DNA of 64,000 bases from Megachile rotundata (Eukaryota > Arthropoda > Insecta > Hymenoptera > Megachilidae), in assembly GCF_050947335.1 (NCBI RefSeq), contig NC_134989.1:9913501-9977500 (forward strand), in the 5' to 3' direction. Position 1 is the stretch's first letter. Each line of letters opens with the position of its first letter. Below, piece after piece: positions 12,393-24,110 of this stretch. A model generated the notes under the pieces. The model did no database searches, had not been told where the DNA came from, and worked only from the letters and a program-made list of their open reading frames with translations. The translations under genes and the position numbers were made by a program.

Positions 12393-13704
12393 TGACTTTG
12401 GATTAAACAATTTTAAAAATGAATGTATTAAAAGAAAAATAGTGTTCATATATAAATGAAGTACACAGGGTGCAACGGTAGGTAGAGAAATTTACCCAAC
12501 AAAGTTTCAAACAATTTCCAGCGATCACAGCTCCGCCTGCAAAATCCACAGCATAATCCGCCCTTAACTTTTCGTGGAATATTAATATTGGAAACGCACC
12601 GTGTTGATGCAGGATATTCCACGGAGAACTGCACGAATATCGAAGGTAATTTTCAACACTTAGCGGAACGTGGCATTGTCGAACCGATGTCATTAAACTT
12701 TCGTTATATCAGCAACAATATTCGAGCGTTTCGTCGTACAGTTTCATTGGTACAGTCAATAACAAATTTCACTTCGTAATGTAGAAATATCTACAAATTT
12801 GTAAAAGTATATGATATATTAAAGAATATATATATATATTTTACAATTACAAATATTTAAATTTAGAGGTTACTCTTCATATAACAAAATAGCACCCTTG
12901 ACTATGAAACAGTGATTCCTTAATTACAAAGGGTGATTTTGCCCCTCACTCAATTTTCCGTCTCATATTCTCATATCTATTGAAACGAAGAGAGGTACGT
13001 TTCATAGAAAATATCAGAGAGTCGCTGAATTCCGAAGAAGAGAATAAACCAGAATTAGAATTAGAAACAGAATATATATCGTTTGATATGGATGAAAAAG
13101 CAGAAGAGTTGGACAGGGAACAAGAGCAACATGAAATGTCGTATGAAAATAATAACAGAAATGATTATTTAATTCTACAGTAATTAAAAAGCTTTGCACC
13201 TGTTTTATTGCATCGGTCCGCATAAAACCCGAATAATAGGACACGATAAATATTGATCAAGTGTCGGTAAGAAACATAAATTTCCGAAGGGCAAACGCAA
13301 AAAACCTGGTCCCTTTGTGGGCTAACAAAAAGTGGCTACTTAAGATGTTCCAAGAAGCAAAAATTCTGCCCGATCTGATAGTCAATTAAACACAATCAAT
13401 TCCGTTGTCTTAATTAATTAAACCTCGTCACTTTTTGCCTGCCACGAGGCTGGTTCCTTTCAGCGCGTCCGATTGACGCTACTGTTTTAAGGGGGCCCCG
13501 ACAGCTTAATTAACTCTTTCGTTCTGACGAAATTTCGAGCCAAAATGTGCTTACGCTGCACACCGTTCGTTTTACATCTTTTATTCCATACAATCTCTGA
13601 CGAAATTTACTACGGTAACTTTGAATTTTTAGAGTTCGTTTTAACAATTCACGGAATTAGTTCACACGACCTTTGTGTGTTACTTTTTAAGTTGGTAGTT
13701 GTTT
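12393..13704. other. Unique block with a short acidic open frame
   Basis: 12460-12780 is moderately CpG-rich. A 67-codon plus frame at 12980-13183, read from ATG in phase with GAAGAAGAGAATAAACC, encodes a very acidic, Glu-rich stretch ending at CTACAGTAA. It has no domain I know and no splice signals, so it could be chance purine-rich DNA or a degraded exon. 13380-13520 is CpG-rich with TTAATTAATTAAAC. Confidence 0.3.
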
Positions 13705-14030
13705 TAGTTTATTTGCAAATTTTTATGAAGATTTTTCAGATTTCTTTGTTTTTACGTCCGCAAGCTTATATGTCTAGATGAATATATTTGCAAATTTTTA
13801 TGAAGAAAAATTTTCAGATTTCTATATTTCTTCATCCTCGAGCTTATATGTCTGTAGAATATATTTGCAAATTTTTATGAAGATTTTTCAGATTTCTGTA
13901 TTTCTACGTCCTCAAGCTTATATGTCTAGATGAAAATATTTGCAAATTTTTATGAAGAAAAATTTTCAGATTTCTATATTTCTTCATCCTCGAGCTTATA
14001 TGTCGCTAGAATATATTTGCAAATTTTTTT
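13705..14030 (+). repeat. 76-bp tandem repeat with alternating 75/77-bp units, 5 starts
   Basis: TTTGCAAATTTTTATGAAG starts at 13712, 13787, 13864, 13939 and 14016 (last copy truncated); steps are 75, 77, 75, 77. Alternate copies differ in GAAGATTTTTCAG versus GAAGAAAAATTTTCAG, and CTAGATG versus CTGTAG, so the true repeating unit is a 152-bp dimer. Confidence 0.92.
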
Positions 14031-14757
14031 GGGGATCTAGAGATAATTGGATCTAAGGATATTTGGATCTAGGGAGATTGGAAACTAGGGAGATTGGGAA
14101 CTAGGGAGATTGGGAACTAGGGAGATTGGGAACTAGAGAGATTGGAATCTAGGGAGATTGGGAACTAGGGAGATTGGGAACTAGGGAGATTGGGAACTAG
14201 GGAGATTGGGAACTAGGGAGATTAGGAACTAGGGAGATTGGGAACTAGGAAGATTGGAAACTAAGGAGATTGGGAACTAGGAAGATTGGGATCTAGAGAT
14301 AATTGGATCTAAGGATATTTGGATCTAGGGAGATTGGAAACTAGGGAGATTGGGAACTAGGGAGATTGGGAACTAGGGAGATTGGGAACTAGAGAGATTG
14401 GAATCTAGGGAGATTGGGAACTAGGGAGATTGGGAACTAGGGAGATTGGGAACTAGGGAGATTGGGAACTAGGGAGATTAGGAACTAGGGAGATTGGGAA
14501 CTAGGAAGATTGGAAACTAAGGAGATTGGGAACTAGGAAGATTGGGATCTAGAGATAATTGGATCTAAGGATATTTGGATCTAGGGAGATTGGAAACTAG
14601 GGAGATTGGGAACTAGGGAGATTGGGAACTAGGGAGATTGGGAACTAGAGAGATTGGAATCTAGGGAGATTGGGAACTAGGGAGATTGGGAACTAGGGCG
14701 ATTAGGAACTAGGGAGATTGGGAACTAGGGAGATTGGAAACTAGGGTGATATCTAGA
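14031..14757 (+). repeat. 16-bp minisatellite (CTAGGGAGATTGGGAA) in a 256-bp higher-order unit
   Basis: The monomer is 16 bp. A distinctive variant pair, GATCTAGAGATAATTGGATC then TAAGGATATTTG, starts at 14034, 14290 and 14546, exactly 256 bp (16 x 16) apart, and most monomer variants between them repeat in order. The third copy is cut short at 14757. G-rich strand is +; three-G runs with 5-base loops could form G-quadruplexes. Confidence 0.95.
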
Positions 14758-15446
14758 TCCCCCTAGATGAATATATTTGTAAAATGAAGATTTGAGAATA
14801 TACATTACATTATACAATATGTATAATTTTTATAAACTTCACAATGGAAGATTATTTTAACTAGTTACTAAAAATAATTTTATTTTCAAAATAACTTAGT
14901 TTTTTTACGAGTTTGAGTTTTGTAGTAAATAGTTTTATGTGAATGTAAAAGTATACTTGTGCAAACGTAACCTATTTAAGATCCTTTTATCGATCCAGTA
15001 GAACATCAGATAACGGCACCTGCCATCTTGATATTTCCATGTTCCACTGTCGCGACTGTCATGGATGACAAATGAGATAATAGCGACTACGATGCTTGAC
15101 ATTATTCATCTTAATCTTCACCCGATATCGCACGACTATTCTTTCGATTCTATTAAACTGTCGTCTCGTTTCTTTTATTCTTAACGGGGCAAAGCTGTAT
15201 TTTCGCCGTAAAGATATGGGCGAACGGTAAAAGTGCTTTCTGAATTTTATGTGTTGGACGATGATCGTGAAATTTATTCCGAAATAAAATTGCAGTTCTA
15301 AGAAATTCTCGAGACGTTTTAGTTATTGCCTGTGTAAGGAGGTTTCTCAAATTTATAATTTTCGAAATTCGGAATTTACGTTGTCTGTTACTGAATTTAC
15401 GTTTTTAGTAGTTTTTGAATTTTCTGTTTTTCAAGTAGGTACACTT
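14758..15446. other. Unique block
   Basis: AT-rich to 14990, then a CpG-containing stretch to 15330. No gene, RNA or element signal seen. Confidence 0.35.
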
Positions 15447-15662
15447 TTGGATTTTTGGACTTTTAGACTTTTGGATTTTTGGATTTTTGGACTTTTAGAC
15501 TTTTGGATTTTTGGATTTTTGGATTTTTGGATTTTTGGATTTTTGGATTTTTGGATTTTTGGATTTTTGGATTTTTGGATTTTTGGATTTTTGGATTTTT
15601 GGATTTTTGGATTTTTGGATTTTTGGATTTTTGGATTTTTGGATTTTTGGATTTTTGGATTC
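15447..15662 (+). repeat. (GGATTTTT)n 8-bp repeat, about 24-27 copies
   Basis: Nearly perfect GGATTTTT units, with GGACTTTT/AGACTTTT variants in the first 60 bases. Eight bases cycle through all three frames, so the reading frames over it (F, W, I, G, D, L only) are artefacts. Confidence 0.97.
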
Positions 15663-15850
15663 TATAACTTAGTAATATTCTAATTTCCTAATTTCTTTAT
15701 TTCCCAACTTCCTAATTTCCTAATTTCCTAACTTCCTAATTTCCCAAGTTCCTAATTTCCTAATTTCCTAATTTCCTGATTCCTAAATTTCCAGTTCTCC
15801 AACCAGCTAAATTCTAAAATCCCCAAATTCACAAACTCAACTTCCAAAAA
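15663..15850 (+). repeat. C-rich 8-bp repeat (CCTAATTT), degenerate
   Basis: TAATTTCC, TAACTTCC and CCCAAGTT words in an 8- to 9-base register. It starts where the G-rich GGATTTTT array stops, so the G-rich strand switches within about 10 bases. Confidence 0.85.
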
Positions 15851-16564
15851 TTATAAATCCTATCTCCCATAAATCACCCAATTGCCCATTGTGAACTTAC
15901 TACCCATATATCACCAGAACACGATCGAACCTCCTCTTTATCGCATGAAATACGTCACAAATAACAGTCACCATTTTTCCTCCGTAATCTATCATCAGTT
16001 TAATCTCGAATCAGCGAAACCATGCATGAAATACACGTCATCAATATCTTCACGCTTCAACATCTATAACCTCACCGTTTTCTCACCTCTTTTTAATCGG
16101 CAGTTACTCGTGTTCTTTTCTCATTATAAAACCATATAATTCTCCGATTCCGTATCGTTGCTTTTCGCGCTACTACGACGTTTTTCTTCTGCTTCCACTT
16201 GTTCGAACTCTCTCCCGCTCAGTCGCTGTTCTATTTTCCGTCCTCTTCATTTATCTTCGTTAATGTTTGCCCGCTTTATTTCCCTTCGGTCGTTCCTCGT
16301 GACACAGCTCCTCGTTTTTCTTCTTCTTCCTTTGCCCCTCCCTTCTTCACTATATTTCTCTCGCGAGTTACTTTTTCGTAATTTCCTATTGCTGATACCG
16401 ACTTTCTCGGGGAATTTCACATGCCTTCTTCACCTTCGTTTCACTTCTTATCCCGATAAAGCTGCAAAGAAAGTTTTAAGATACTATATGTTTGTATACA
16501 TCAATGTTAATTTACAATTAAGCCACGCGTTACAAATATTGTTACAAATACTATGTTCTTAAAA
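15851..16564. other. Unique, pyrimidine-rich block
   Basis: 16150-16450 is strongly C/T-biased on +, which keeps a 134-codon and a 60-codon overlapping frame open. The peptides are Leu/Ser/Phe-rich low complexity with no known domain, so no gene is called. Confidence 0.35.
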
Positions 16565-17500
16565 TTAGTATCTATTACAATATTTATTACACATGCTGGG
16601 CTAGTAACCACAACTGTTAATACTCATAGCTTGAAACAGTCCAATGTACCAATTACATATATGCAATAATAAAAATACCCTGTAGATACATCTTGGGAAA
16701 TTTGAGAAACACTCTGTATATCACAGTTTGAAAAATTTTGGAAACACCTTATATGTCACAGTTAAAAAAAATTTGTAGAACACCCTGTGTATATAGGTTG
16801 AAAACTTGTTAAAAACCTTGTACATTTAGTTTAGGAAAGTTCGATAAATATCCTGCATATAATAATGTTGGAACGTGGGCAACATTCTGTATACACAATT
16901 TAAGAAACTTTTGAAACAGCCTGTATACATAGGTTGGAGAACTTGTAAAACGCCTTGCATTTATAGTTTAGGAAATTTGTTAAACACCCTGTATATAACA
17001 ATGTTGGAACGTTAATAACATTCTGTATATACAATTTAGGAAATTTTTGAAACAGCCTGTATACATGGGTTGGAGAACTTGTGAAACACCTTGTACATTT
17101 AGTTTAGGAAATTCGATAAACAGCCTATATATAACAATATAGGAATATGGGTAACGTCCTGGATATACAGTTTAAGAAACTTTTGAAACAGCCTGTATAT
17201 ATGTATATGTCTATGTTTGAAGATTTATGAAACACCTTGTATATATAGTTTAGGAAATCTGTTAAACACCCTATACATAACAATATTGAAATCTGGGAAA
17301 CATTCTGTGGATACAATATAGGAAGCTTTTGAAACAGCCTGTATATATGTATACGTCTATGCTTGAAGATTTGTGAAGCACCTTGTATATATAGTTTAGA
17401 AAATCTGTCTAACACCCTGTATATAACAATGTTGAAATCTGGGAAACATTCTATGTACACAATATACAAATCTTTTGAAACAGGCTGTATAATTGACAGT
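16565..17500 (+). repeat. Nested CCTGTATAT repeat: units of about 34 bp in a 136-146-bp higher-order repeat
   Basis: Words such as AAACACCCTGTATAT and GTTTAGGAAATT recur every 30-40 bases. GAAACAGSCTGTAT marks the larger unit at 16913, 17049, 17185, 17331 and 17477 (steps 136, 136, 146, 146). A 159-codon minus frame at 17125-17604 is a by-product. Confidence 0.9.
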
Positions 17501-18005
17501 CCACGTGGAGTATCAAAATGTGGCATACACCAATGATGTTCTGATCGTCGTTTCGTGAGCAGAGTACATCTGGCTGTATCATCTGACCCGTGATTCGTCA
17601 ACATCCCGTGGCTCCTCGAGACCGTTGGAAACTAATTGGGCCATTTTTCTCGTCAACGTCTCGCTTAGGTATTCGAGGGATCCGTCGATGCTGCAGGCGC
17701 GTCGGACAACAGCCATTTAGCAATTGGCTCGACGGGCCACTCGATCGTTCGTACGACCCCGGAGATCGTTGTTTAAACATCTCATAGTCTCGGCTACGTA
17801 AGAGCAGACGCATTGTCTGTCTTGCATTCGGTGTTGGCTCGCGTCCAGATTCGGTATCTATCGAACCGGAAACGCCTACCCGAATCCTTGCTGTCGGACT
17901 CGATGGATATTAAACGGACGTTGGAACGCTCGAGACAATCGGTTATCACAGGATGTTTTTCTTTTTCGATTAGGATGTGTTTTAATGCGATGGTCAGTGG
18001 GATAC
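17501..18005. other. Unique CpG-rich block
   Basis: One of the more GC-rich unique stretches in the left half (17590-17970). Frames are open on both strands opposite each other (17590-17787 + and 17598-17813 -; 17813-18133 + and 17876-18127 -), which argues for few stops rather than coding. Possible regulatory DNA. Confidence 0.35.
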
Positions 18006-18850
18006 TTTGCAGTTGGGGAGGTAGAGATGGGATGTATTCGGAGATGTGGAGATTTAGGGATATATTCGGAGATGTGGAGATGAAGGGACATATTTGGAGA
18101 TGTAGAGATGTAGGAATGTATTTGCAAGTGTAGGGATCAAGGGATATATTCAGAGATGTGGAGATCTAGGGATATGTTTGGTCGTAGAGGTCTATTGATA
18201 GATTCAGAGACGTAAGATAACTGGTGACATATGATGTGAGGATGAAGGGATCTTCGGATCCTGGAATTGGGTATGTGGAGATGTAGTATGAATTTGGATA
18301 TAGAGATGGTGAGATATATGTATTAATGTGGGAGAGTTGGATTAGTGGATATGGAAATATAGGGGTGTAGTGATATGAATATGTTAGCATATGTGAAGTA
18401 GAGATCTAGCTATATAAGAGACGTAAGAGAAGTGATATGGCGAGATGAGGATGAAGGCTCTTTGGGTCATGGAATTAGAGATGTAGAGATTTAGAGTTTG
18501 GATAGTGAGATATGGTGATATGGGAGAGTTGGATGTGTGGATATAGAAATATGAGGATCTGATGATCTGGAACTATAGAGATTTGGAGATGCAGGAATCT
18601 AGAAATTATAGAGATTTGAGGATTTAAGCATCTAAGGATATAGTGGCACTAAAATCTACAGATATGGAAATTTAGGTATATGAAGATGTTCACATATGTG
18701 GATGTCCACATGTCTAATGCGAAGATGAACTCCACATGTCTAACTTAGTGAACTAGGTCTAGAATCTGGACATGTAGTAATCTAGGAATATTTCAGTTTG
18801 ACAGTGTAGAGATCTAAATATGAATAAACCTAAGTGTCCAACATCATAAA
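18006..18850 (+). repeat. Degenerate G-rich repeat (GAGATGTRGGGATWTA words)
   Basis: GATGTGGAGAT, TAGGGATATATT and AGATGTAGAGAT recur with strong drift. It is a decayed G-rich member of the 8/16-bp register superfamily. From 18640 the words become rare. Confidence 0.75.
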
Positions 18851-19604
18851 AATCTAAGAATCTCAAAATCTAATCCACATATGTACCCACATCGACAGCT
18901 AAACATCCACATATGAAAGTTTGAAAACATAAATCTTCATCATACCATAAAAAATATTTCTGAAACCCACATTAATCCTTCAGACCTTCCCTTTCCGATT
19001 ACCCATCACTGATTAACAATTTCCATCAAGCACCAAGCGCAAGATTAAATTTGACCGATAGATCACAATGGAAGCTAATCGCGAGGCAGGGAAAAGGGTA
19101 AACCGGACTGTTAGCCAAGGTTCTGGGTGCAAGTTGTATCAGCGGGGTCTTGATGCTTTTATCTGATCGTCTCGTAGCCGATAACGCGATAACAAGTGTG
19201 CGTAGCATGTTAATCTCGCGGCTGAATGGACGATGCAACCGAATACAGATGTTATCCGTGCGTACATGGTTTAGAGATTAGAGAACGATGATCAGACCAA
19301 TCAGGAGGATCCTGCACTTTGTTCCCCGCGATTGTGCCGCCTTGCTGTGCGATCGGTTTGATCGGACGTGATTGGCTAATTGATTGATGAGAATATTATT
19401 TATTCTTGATGTGGTGTGAAAAACTACTATATATCAGAAGCATGCACTTGCGGGTCTACCATTCAACTTTCTTAGATTTTTGTATCCTTGGATGTTTGGA
19501 TATGTGAATCTATTTACTTTCAATATCTCTATCTTCCTACTGTTCTAAACACCCAAATCCACATTTTCTTGGACCCTATACATCATTCTTAATATTAGAA
19601 CAAT
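18851..19604. other. Unique block
   Basis: 19020-19400 is CpG-rich unique DNA with no frame over 70 codons. Flanks are AT-rich. No feature supported. Confidence 0.35.
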
Positions 19605-20690
19605 TCGTATAGCCCAATCTCCCTAGTTCCCAATCTCCTTAGTTCCCAATCTCCCTAGTTCCCAATCTCCCTAGTTCCCAATCTCCCTAGTTTCCAATCT
19701 CTCTAGTTCTCAATCTTCCTAATTCCCAATCTCCTTAGTTTCCAATCTCCCTAGTTCCCAATCTCCCTAGTTTCCAATCTCCCTAGTTCCTAATCTCCCT
19801 AGTTCCCAATCTCCCTAGTTCCCAATCTCCCTAGTTTCCAATCTCCCTAGTTTCCAATCTCTCTAGTTTCCAATCTCCCTAGTTCCCAATCTCGCTAGTT
19901 CCCAATCTCCCTAGTTCCCAATTTCCCTAGTTTCCAATCTCTCTAGTTCCCAATCTCCCTAGTTCCCAATCTCCCTAGTTCCCAATCTCCCTGGTTTCCA
20001 ATCTTCTTAGTTCCCAATCTCTCTAGTTCCCAATCTCCCTAATTCCCAATCTTCTTAGTTCCTAATCTCCCTAGTTTCCAATCTCCCTAGTTTCCAATCT
20101 CTCTAGTTTCCAATCTCCCTAGTTCCCAATCTCGCTAGTTCCCAATCTCCCTAGTTCCCAATTTCCCTAGTTTCCAATCTCTCTAGTTCCCAATCTCCCT
20201 AGTTCCCAATCTCCCTAGTTTCCAATCTCTCTAGTTCTCAATCTTCCTAATTCCCAATCTCCTTAGTTTCCAATCTCCCTAGTTCCCAATCTCTCTAGTT
20301 CCCAATCTCCCTAGTTCCCAATCTCCCTGGTTTCCAATCTTCTTAGTTCCCAATCTCCCTAGTTCCCAATCTCCCTAGTTCCCAATCTCCCTGGTTTCCT
20401 ATCTTCTTAGTTCCCAATCTCTCTAGTTCCCAATCTCCCTAATTCCCAATCTTCTTAGTTCCTAATCTCCCTAGTTCGCAATCTCCCTAGTTCTCAATCT
20501 CCCTAGTTTCCAATCTCCCTAGATCCAAATATCCTTAGATCCAAATATCTCTAGATCCCAATAGCCCTAGATCCCTAGATCCCTAGATCCCTAAATCCCT
20601 AAATCTCCAAATTCCTAAATTTCTATATCCCCAAATCCCTAAATCACCAAATCCCTAAATCCCTAAATCACTTTACATACACGTATGTAT
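19605..20690 (-). repeat. 16-bp minisatellite, C-rich orientation (inverted relative to 14031-14757)
   Basis: CCCAATCTCCCTAGTT is the reverse complement of the 14031-14757 monomer. Larger blocks repeat inside: CTCGCTAGTTCCCAATCTCC occurs at about 19893 and 20133, 240 bp (15 x 16) apart. The right end (20518-20560) has CCCTAGATCCAAATATCC then TTAGATCC, the reverse complement of the variant pair that marks the units at 14034, 14290 and 14546. 20560-20690 decays into CCCTAAATCC words. Confidence 0.95.
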
Positions 20691-21379
20691 ATCTTTAAAC
20701 ACATATGTGCTACACTTTACCAAATTATACTCTTAACAAAATCAATGTATTTGCATTAAATCAAGTTAATTTATGAAACTAAAACACCAAATAAAATTGC
20801 AGAATAATAATGAATTATTAGGACACGAAGAGTTATCAAATAAAATAAAAAAAAATGCTGGTATTGTTTCCATACGATTTCATATCTTTTGCTCATAAAC
20901 TATTATCAAACCATTTTCGTCCCAGTACGCACACACACGATTTTTTAAATCGCTCTCGCATTCTGACGGAAATAAAAGCCGATCAGAATTCATGACCACG
21001 CAACTGTTTTAGCCCCTCCGGACATTTTGCATTTATATCAGGCGCAATCGATAAACCTACGATCTTTTCGAAATTTCTGTACAACCAATTTGCGTGTACA
21101 TCGTTCGCACGAAAACGGACACGTACGATACTATTTTACGTGATAGTTTTTTTTTTTACCAGCTTGTAATTTTTTGGATAATTTTTTTTTTGTAAATGAA
21201 ATTTGTTTTGGTATATGGGTTTGGGTATGCTTGGTTATGATATGTAATTCATTTTTATGTGTTTGTTGTGTTATTTTGAGAAATTTCTATTATGCTATTT
21301 TAAGAATTGTATGTTCTATTATATTGTTATAATTAATGTATAATAAATATTATACATGTTAAAATGAATTTTAACATCT
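20691..21379. other. Unique AT-rich block
   Basis: AT-rich with a CpG-containing island at 20920-21130. A 10-base poly-T at about 21150. No gene signal. Confidence 0.35.
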
Positions 21380-21730
21380 TCAGCTGTTTAAAGTTTTCAA
21401 GCCTTAAATTTCTACATTTTTAAATTCCTCACATTCAGCAAATTCATCAAATTTATCGAATTCTTCTAATTCTTCCAATTCTTCAAATTCCTTTGATTCT
21501 ACTAACTTCAAAAATTTCCAAATTCTAAAATTTTCAAACTTCCAAGTTCACACACTTCAAGATATCCAACTTTCCAACACATCAACTCCAAAAATTTCTC
21601 ACTTCTCAAATTCTCAATTTCTTCAAAATCCCTAAATTCCCAACTTCCCAACACAGCCACATATCAAACACATCAACCCATTCACCCAAAATCATGTCAC
21701 CACATTCCCCAATCCAACAATCCATTATCA
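21380..21730 (+). repeat. Degenerate C-rich low-complexity tract
   Basis: AAATTCTTC, TTCAAATTC and CCAAATTC words repeat irregularly. A remnant of the C-rich 8-bp register family. Confidence 0.6.
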
Positions 21731-23400
21731 TCGATATCCTTATAAACCATGCTTCGATCTCCCATTTACGAATCTGTCCTGCCAGAATCGCGCGTCCCTT
21801 GGCGCCCCATAAGAACGAATAGTCATGAATATTTCAGTGACTCGAATCGAACACGAGCCTCAGACTTTCCCCGATCTAAAACCGGTGTAAATCGGTGATC
21901 GTATAATACCCTGTTTGTATAAATTCCTCAGAACTTGCATGGATTTCGGGTGCCATCTCAATAAACATAGACGTTCCAATAAAAAAGAAATATAGAAAAC
22001 TTTATTTAATTTAACACTGATTTTATTCTGATTTTTACTGATTTCACTGAAAGTGAATTTTGGGGGAAGGAGGCAAGAAAATAGGATTATTTGTAAATCT
22101 CGAAGAGTGAAAATTTAGGTTGTGACTTGGAAAGGAAGTCTGATGTGAATCATAGTGAAAGTAGGTGTACCTGTTAGGTATACCAGTTTGAAATAGAATG
22201 AGTGATCTACATATATTAATCTACGTACACTAATACGGGTGATGTATATTAATCTATGTTGGGACCTGAGTGAGAAACATGGAGATCGATTTATATAGTT
22301 AGAAATAAATTTAGGTCGATGTACAAGTCACATAATGAACACATGTGGAATCAAATGACCCCATCGCGAAAGGGTCGAAAGAATTCTCTGCCACCTTCTG
22401 AAGATCACAGTTCTTATAATGCTGACCCTAAGAGAGCCAATGACCCTTAGTGACCCTTGATACATGACGACCAAATTACTCCTAGATGAAACTCTCTGTA
22501 AATATAGTCCCTGCAAACTTTCTCTAAAACCCGTCAACTCAGATAAGATTCACAAAATCTTATTTTGGATGCGTCCTGACTTATTTTTGCTACATCAGTA
22601 CCGATGCGTTGAATGACCCGGTGAATCACATCTAACCTGGATTACCTCCAACACTAAAAATGTACAACCCGAACGTCCAGAAAGCAGTCAAAAATAAGAC
22701 GAGACACGATCCGAGGGCATTGGATTCGAATAATGCAAGGATCAGAAGCGACTGGATTCAAATTAGCCGGAACTAACGAGCGGACGGAATGCGCACCCGT
22801 GGAGCGAAATAAGAAGAGAGAAAATCGGCGAAAAGAACCGCTGATGCATCATTTCGAGCTGGTCGTATTTGAAGGAACGATCGGCCCCGGTGCCCGGGCT
22901 ACCGACATCGTTATTCTTTAATTAGGCTGGCCAACATGCCGCCGAATCGAAGGCTTAACGATCGGATCCATCGATCAGACGGATCCGTTTTAACGTCATT
23001 AACGTCACGACGGAGTGACGCTAACAGCCGCGCTAGAAGAACACTCGACGAGAGGAGATAATCGATTTAGCGGCTATCACAACATCGTCGATTCGACGTG
23101 ACGGTTGATTAAGAAGTTGCCAGGAAGAATCGGATTTTCCTCTTAGACGACCGAGTCCGCAGGTGTCGATGGGACTTATGGGACGTTTCAATGGCTGCTG
23201 GATAAATCGAGGGAATTAAATTGATTTATACTCGGGTAGAGATTGATATCAAATTAATTTAGAACCATTTAAATGATTAGTGAACATTGATGGCTTTATT
23301 TCTGGGATTTCATGTTTCCTCTGGTAGAGATTTTCTTTGGTGGACATTTCGTTTAGATTGAATTAATTATACTTTGTATGTGTGTCTATTTTAAGTTAAT
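21731..23400. other. Unique block with a long CpG-rich core
   Basis: 22680-23210 is CpG-rich, with TTAATTAGG and TTAACGTCATTAACGTCA words. The frame at 22733-22921 (62 codons) has no domain or splice support. CTACATATATTAATCTACG with a nearby partial copy at 22200-22260 is a minor local repeat. Confidence 0.35.
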
Positions 23401-24110
23401 GGAATTAGAATGTCATTGAACAGCCTTAAATAAGAGCCTCAAAAATAGAGACATCAAAGATGACCTGATGATCTTCCTTAGCCTTATGTCAATCCCTCAT
23501 CTAAATCAGACAGAGTTGCAAGAAAAGTTCCAATACAATCAGAATATTATTGAATGACCTTAAGTAGCCACATGAATTGAATAGTCATATCAAAGATAGA
23601 GTGAGGTTACTGTCTTCCATAACCTTGTATCAATACCTCACCTGAATTAGACAAAGTTGCACGAGAAATTCTAATACAATTAGAATGTCATTGAATGCCT
23701 CCTGTTGTAAAATCCATATAACCTGAATAGTCACATCAAAGTTAGACTAAGCTTGCGATTCACATAATCTTGTATCAATCCCTCACTAGATCACCTAAAG
23801 TGAATAGTCACATCAAATATAGAATGAGGTTACTGTCTTCCATAACCTTGTATCAATGCCTCACCTGAATTAGACAAAGTTGCAGGAGAAATTCTAATAC
23901 AATTAGAATGTCATTGAATGCCCTCTGTTATAAAATCCATATAACCTGAATAGTCTCATCAAAGTTAGACTAAGCTTACGATTCCCATAACCTTGTATCC
24001 ATCCCTCACCAGATCACCTAAAGTGAATATTCACATCAAAGATAGAATAACCTTAGAACCTCCCTTATCAATCCCTCATTTAAATCTCATAAAATTGAAA
24101 GAAAAGTTCC
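23401..24110 (+). repeat. Complex tandem repeat with units of about 134-141 and 223 bp
   Basis: AGAATGTCATTGAATG-like landmarks start near 23408, 23542, 23683 and 23906 (steps 134, 141, 223). Units carry GACAAAGTTGCANGAGAAATT, CATAACCTTGTATCAAT and CATCAAAGATAGAATRA. The last full unit contains an inserted or retained segment around AGACTAAGCTTRCGATTC. Confidence 0.88.

Noticed and set aside
14031..14757. CRISPR array
   Set aside because: Units are contiguous with no unique spacers, and the context is an animal genome.
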